From assembly GCF_002245695.1 (NCBI RefSeq), contig NZ_NOII01000001.1, forward strand, positions 992,001 to 1,056,000: a stretch of 64,000 bases of DNA. The letters run 5' to 3'. Below, one piece after another: positions 62,722-64,000 of this stretch; positions within the stretch are counted from its first letter, which is position 1; each line of letters opens with the position of its first letter. The notes under the pieces are model-generated. The model was given only the letters and a program-made list of their open reading frames with translations. It was not told the DNA's origin and did no database searches. The position numbers and the translations under genes are program-made. The DNA comes from Fictibacillus aquaticus. GTDB lineage: Bacteria; Bacillota; Bacilli; Bacillales; Fictibacillaceae.

Positions 62722-62931
62722 ATGAAGGAAAATTTAACATTTGCATGGGTGGCTGCTTGGTTTGCACTAGCGGGACAGCTTTTATTTTTTATCGGTGTCG
62801 CTATCTATACCGGAGAATGGCGTTATGTAATGTGGAGTTTCATAGTTAGTATGGCTGCAGGTGTTCCTAGTATTATTCATGTGTGGAAAGCTAAGAAAGC
62901 ATTAGACTCAAAAAAGGTTAGCGAGATGTAA
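62722..62931 (+). CDS. Small membrane protein
   Basis: 69 residues with two membrane segments (WVAAWFALAGQLLFFIGVAIY and YVMWSFIVSMAAGVPSIIHVW). ATG after GGAGTGATAGAG. 12 bases downstream of the preceding gene; same operon. Unrecognised. Confidence 0.6.
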   Translation: MKENLTFAWVAAWFALAGQLLFFIGVAIYTGEWRYVMWSFIVSMAAGVPSIIHVWKAKKALDSKKVSEM

Positions 62932-62932
62932 A

Positions 62933-62961
62933 AAAACTGCTGAGTCAATCTCAGCAGTTTG
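62933..62961 (+). terminator. Terminator of the small membrane protein operon
   Basis: AAACTGCTGAG / CTCAGCAGTTT perfect hairpin, also positioned for the convergent methyltransferase gene. Confidence 0.9.
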
Positions 62962-62974
62962 AGTATGTGCCCGA

Positions 62975-63679
62975 TTATCTTTTAAGAAATAACCCTGCCA
63001 GCAAATCAGACACCCCTAACAACCCCTCTCCTTTACTCACATCCCTCATCCTTCGTACCTCAACCGGTTTAAGGCTGCTGAAGATCCTGATTAATTTTTC
63101 TTCTGTAAATCCTAAACCCCCCATAAGAGATCTCGTCCGGTACACTTCCCAATCGGATATGTCCGCTCCTCCCAATTTACCTCCTTGAACAAAACAAGTG
63201 ATGCCAAAGTATCCTCCATGTTTCAATGCCTTATCTAATATCTCCAGGTAACTCATTCTCCTGTGAGGGGCGATATGGTGGAAGCAGCCTGAATCATAGA
63301 TGAGATCGTATGCGCCTTCTTCTAAATCTAGGTTAAAGATATTTTTATGTATAAAATTGATGGGCAAGTTCCGTTCCCTTGCACGTTCTCTTGCCCAGTC
63401 AAGTGAGCTTTGCGATAGATCAACCGCATCCACTTCAAATCCATGTTCCGCTAAGAATATCGCGTTTCTACCCGCTCCGCATCCTAGGTCTAATGCTCTT
63501 CCTGGAGTTAAAATGCCTTCTTTAATATAAGCTTTAAGGTTTTCATCCGGGGTGTCAGCAAATATCGGAACAGGCTTACTTCGATCTTGGTAAAATTCAT
63601 CCCAAAAAGCCTCAGGTTCTCTTAAAAGTGAATCTAGCATCTTCATTAAATCTTCATAACTAGCAATTGTTTCAGTCAT
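62975..63679 (-). CDS. Class I SAM-dependent methyltransferase
   Basis: 234 residues. Motif I ALDLGCGAGRNAIFLAEHG, motif II acidic VDAVDLSQSS and motif IV DLIYDSGCFHHI are clear. The second ATG (63679) is favoured by spacing from GGAG. Substrate unknown. Confidence 0.85.
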   Translation of the reverse strand: MTETIASYEDLMKMLDSLLREPEAFWDEFYQDRSKPVPIFADTPDENLKAYIKEGILTPGRALDLGCGAGRNAIFLAEHGFEVDAVDLSQSSLDWARERARERNLPINFIHKNIFNLDLEEGAYDLIYDSGCFHHIAPHRRMSYLEILDKALKHGGYFGITCFVQGGKLGGADISDWEVYRTRSLMGGLGFTEEKLIRIFSSLKPVEVRRMRDVSKGEGLLGVSDLLAGLFLKR

Positions 63680-64000
63680 CATGCAGCTCCTTTCATCTAT
63701 TACCTTTATTTTACTTAATAAAGCAGCCGCTAACGTTACCAGCGATTTACAGTTAGATTATTTCGGATTTATTCCTCGAGGTCTACTAAGCGATTTTTTT
63801 CAATTTAAAGGAATCTAGTATCCCGTAATTGAAATATAAACCAATCGCTAATAGCTGTATTCCTCCCATTACTTTAAGCCTTAAAAAGAGAATTTACGGA
63901 CTCTAGAAGACAAGTAAGTTAGGTATCTAGAGCCCGCTACATTACAAATATTACAGTTATATTACTCAAAGTTTAGGTGTTATCCAGAAGGAGTGCTACG
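63680..64000. other. Terminal intergenic region
   Basis: 321 bases, AT-rich. An imperfect long inverted repeat (AGCGATT...AATCGCT and TTCAATT...AATTGAA) spans about 63790-63856. No gene seen. Confidence 0.4.

Noticed and set aside
63790-63856. Long inverted repeat at the window end as a mobile element end or att site
   Set aside because: Imperfect and AT-rich, with no integrase or transposase nearby; likely chance or weak structure.

Overview
The window looks like the chromosome of a Bacillaceae bacterium close to Bacillus or Fictibacillus. The grounds are moderate GC, strong AGGAGG-type ribosome binding sites, many TTG and GTG starts, SigA-type promoters, a B. subtilis-type Zur box, a cre-like CcpA site, and Bacillus families such as LtaS, SpeD, HelD, RsbR-type and SipS-type proteins. 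No rRNA, tRNA, insertion sequence, prophage or CRISPR array was recognised. The genus is inference.

Layout. 0-3 kb: truncated lipoteichoic acid synthase, a GNAT and a nitrilase. 3-12 kb: a sigma region-2-only protein, two MFS transporters, speD with an aminopropyltransferase, and a GAF histidine kinase overlapping an AhpD-like gene with an in-frame UGA. 12-20 kb: small housekeeping or accessory genes (acetyltransferases, VOC proteins, deaminase, Nudix, CPT-like kinase, ankyrin, DMT, HAD) and an MraY paralogue. 21-29 kb: a compact operon for an opine-type metallophore (nicotianamine-synthase-like enzyme, opine dehydrogenase, EamA exporter, five-gene ABC importer) with two Zur-like boxes. 29-34 kb: an orphan NarL-type regulator, an ECF sigma/anti-sigma pair, GDPD, an Atl protein and a lipoprotein. 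34-44 kb: a beta-1,2-glucan utilisation locus (LacI regulator, GH94 phosphorylase, GH3 beta-glucosidase, divergent sugar ABC transporter). 44-56 kb: acetyltransferases, GrpB, MEDS, phosphatase, pheA, RsbR-like STAS protein, a helD gene broken by an amber codon, signal peptidase, an MBL hydrolase and a CopC plus His-rich lipoprotein pair. 56-64 kb: a molybdopterin oxidoreductase, small genes, a secreted GH144-like glucanase sharing the operator of the 34-44 kb locus, and a methyltransferase.

Three systems stand out. First, the metallophore locus joins a Gram-positive Cnt-type ABC importer to an EamA exporter, lacks a linked histidine racemase, and appears zinc-regulated. Second, the AhpD-like gene has UGA exactly where the second cysteine of the CxxC motif is expected, followed at the right distance by a perfect 6-bp hairpin with G in the loop, so it is a candidate selenoprotein. 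Third, the secreted glucanase, ABC importer, phosphorylase and glucosidase appear to form one beta-1,2-glucan regulon tied together by GAAACGTTTC operators just downstream of promoters. The spacers also carry a dispersed family of GGTACC-centred palindromes.
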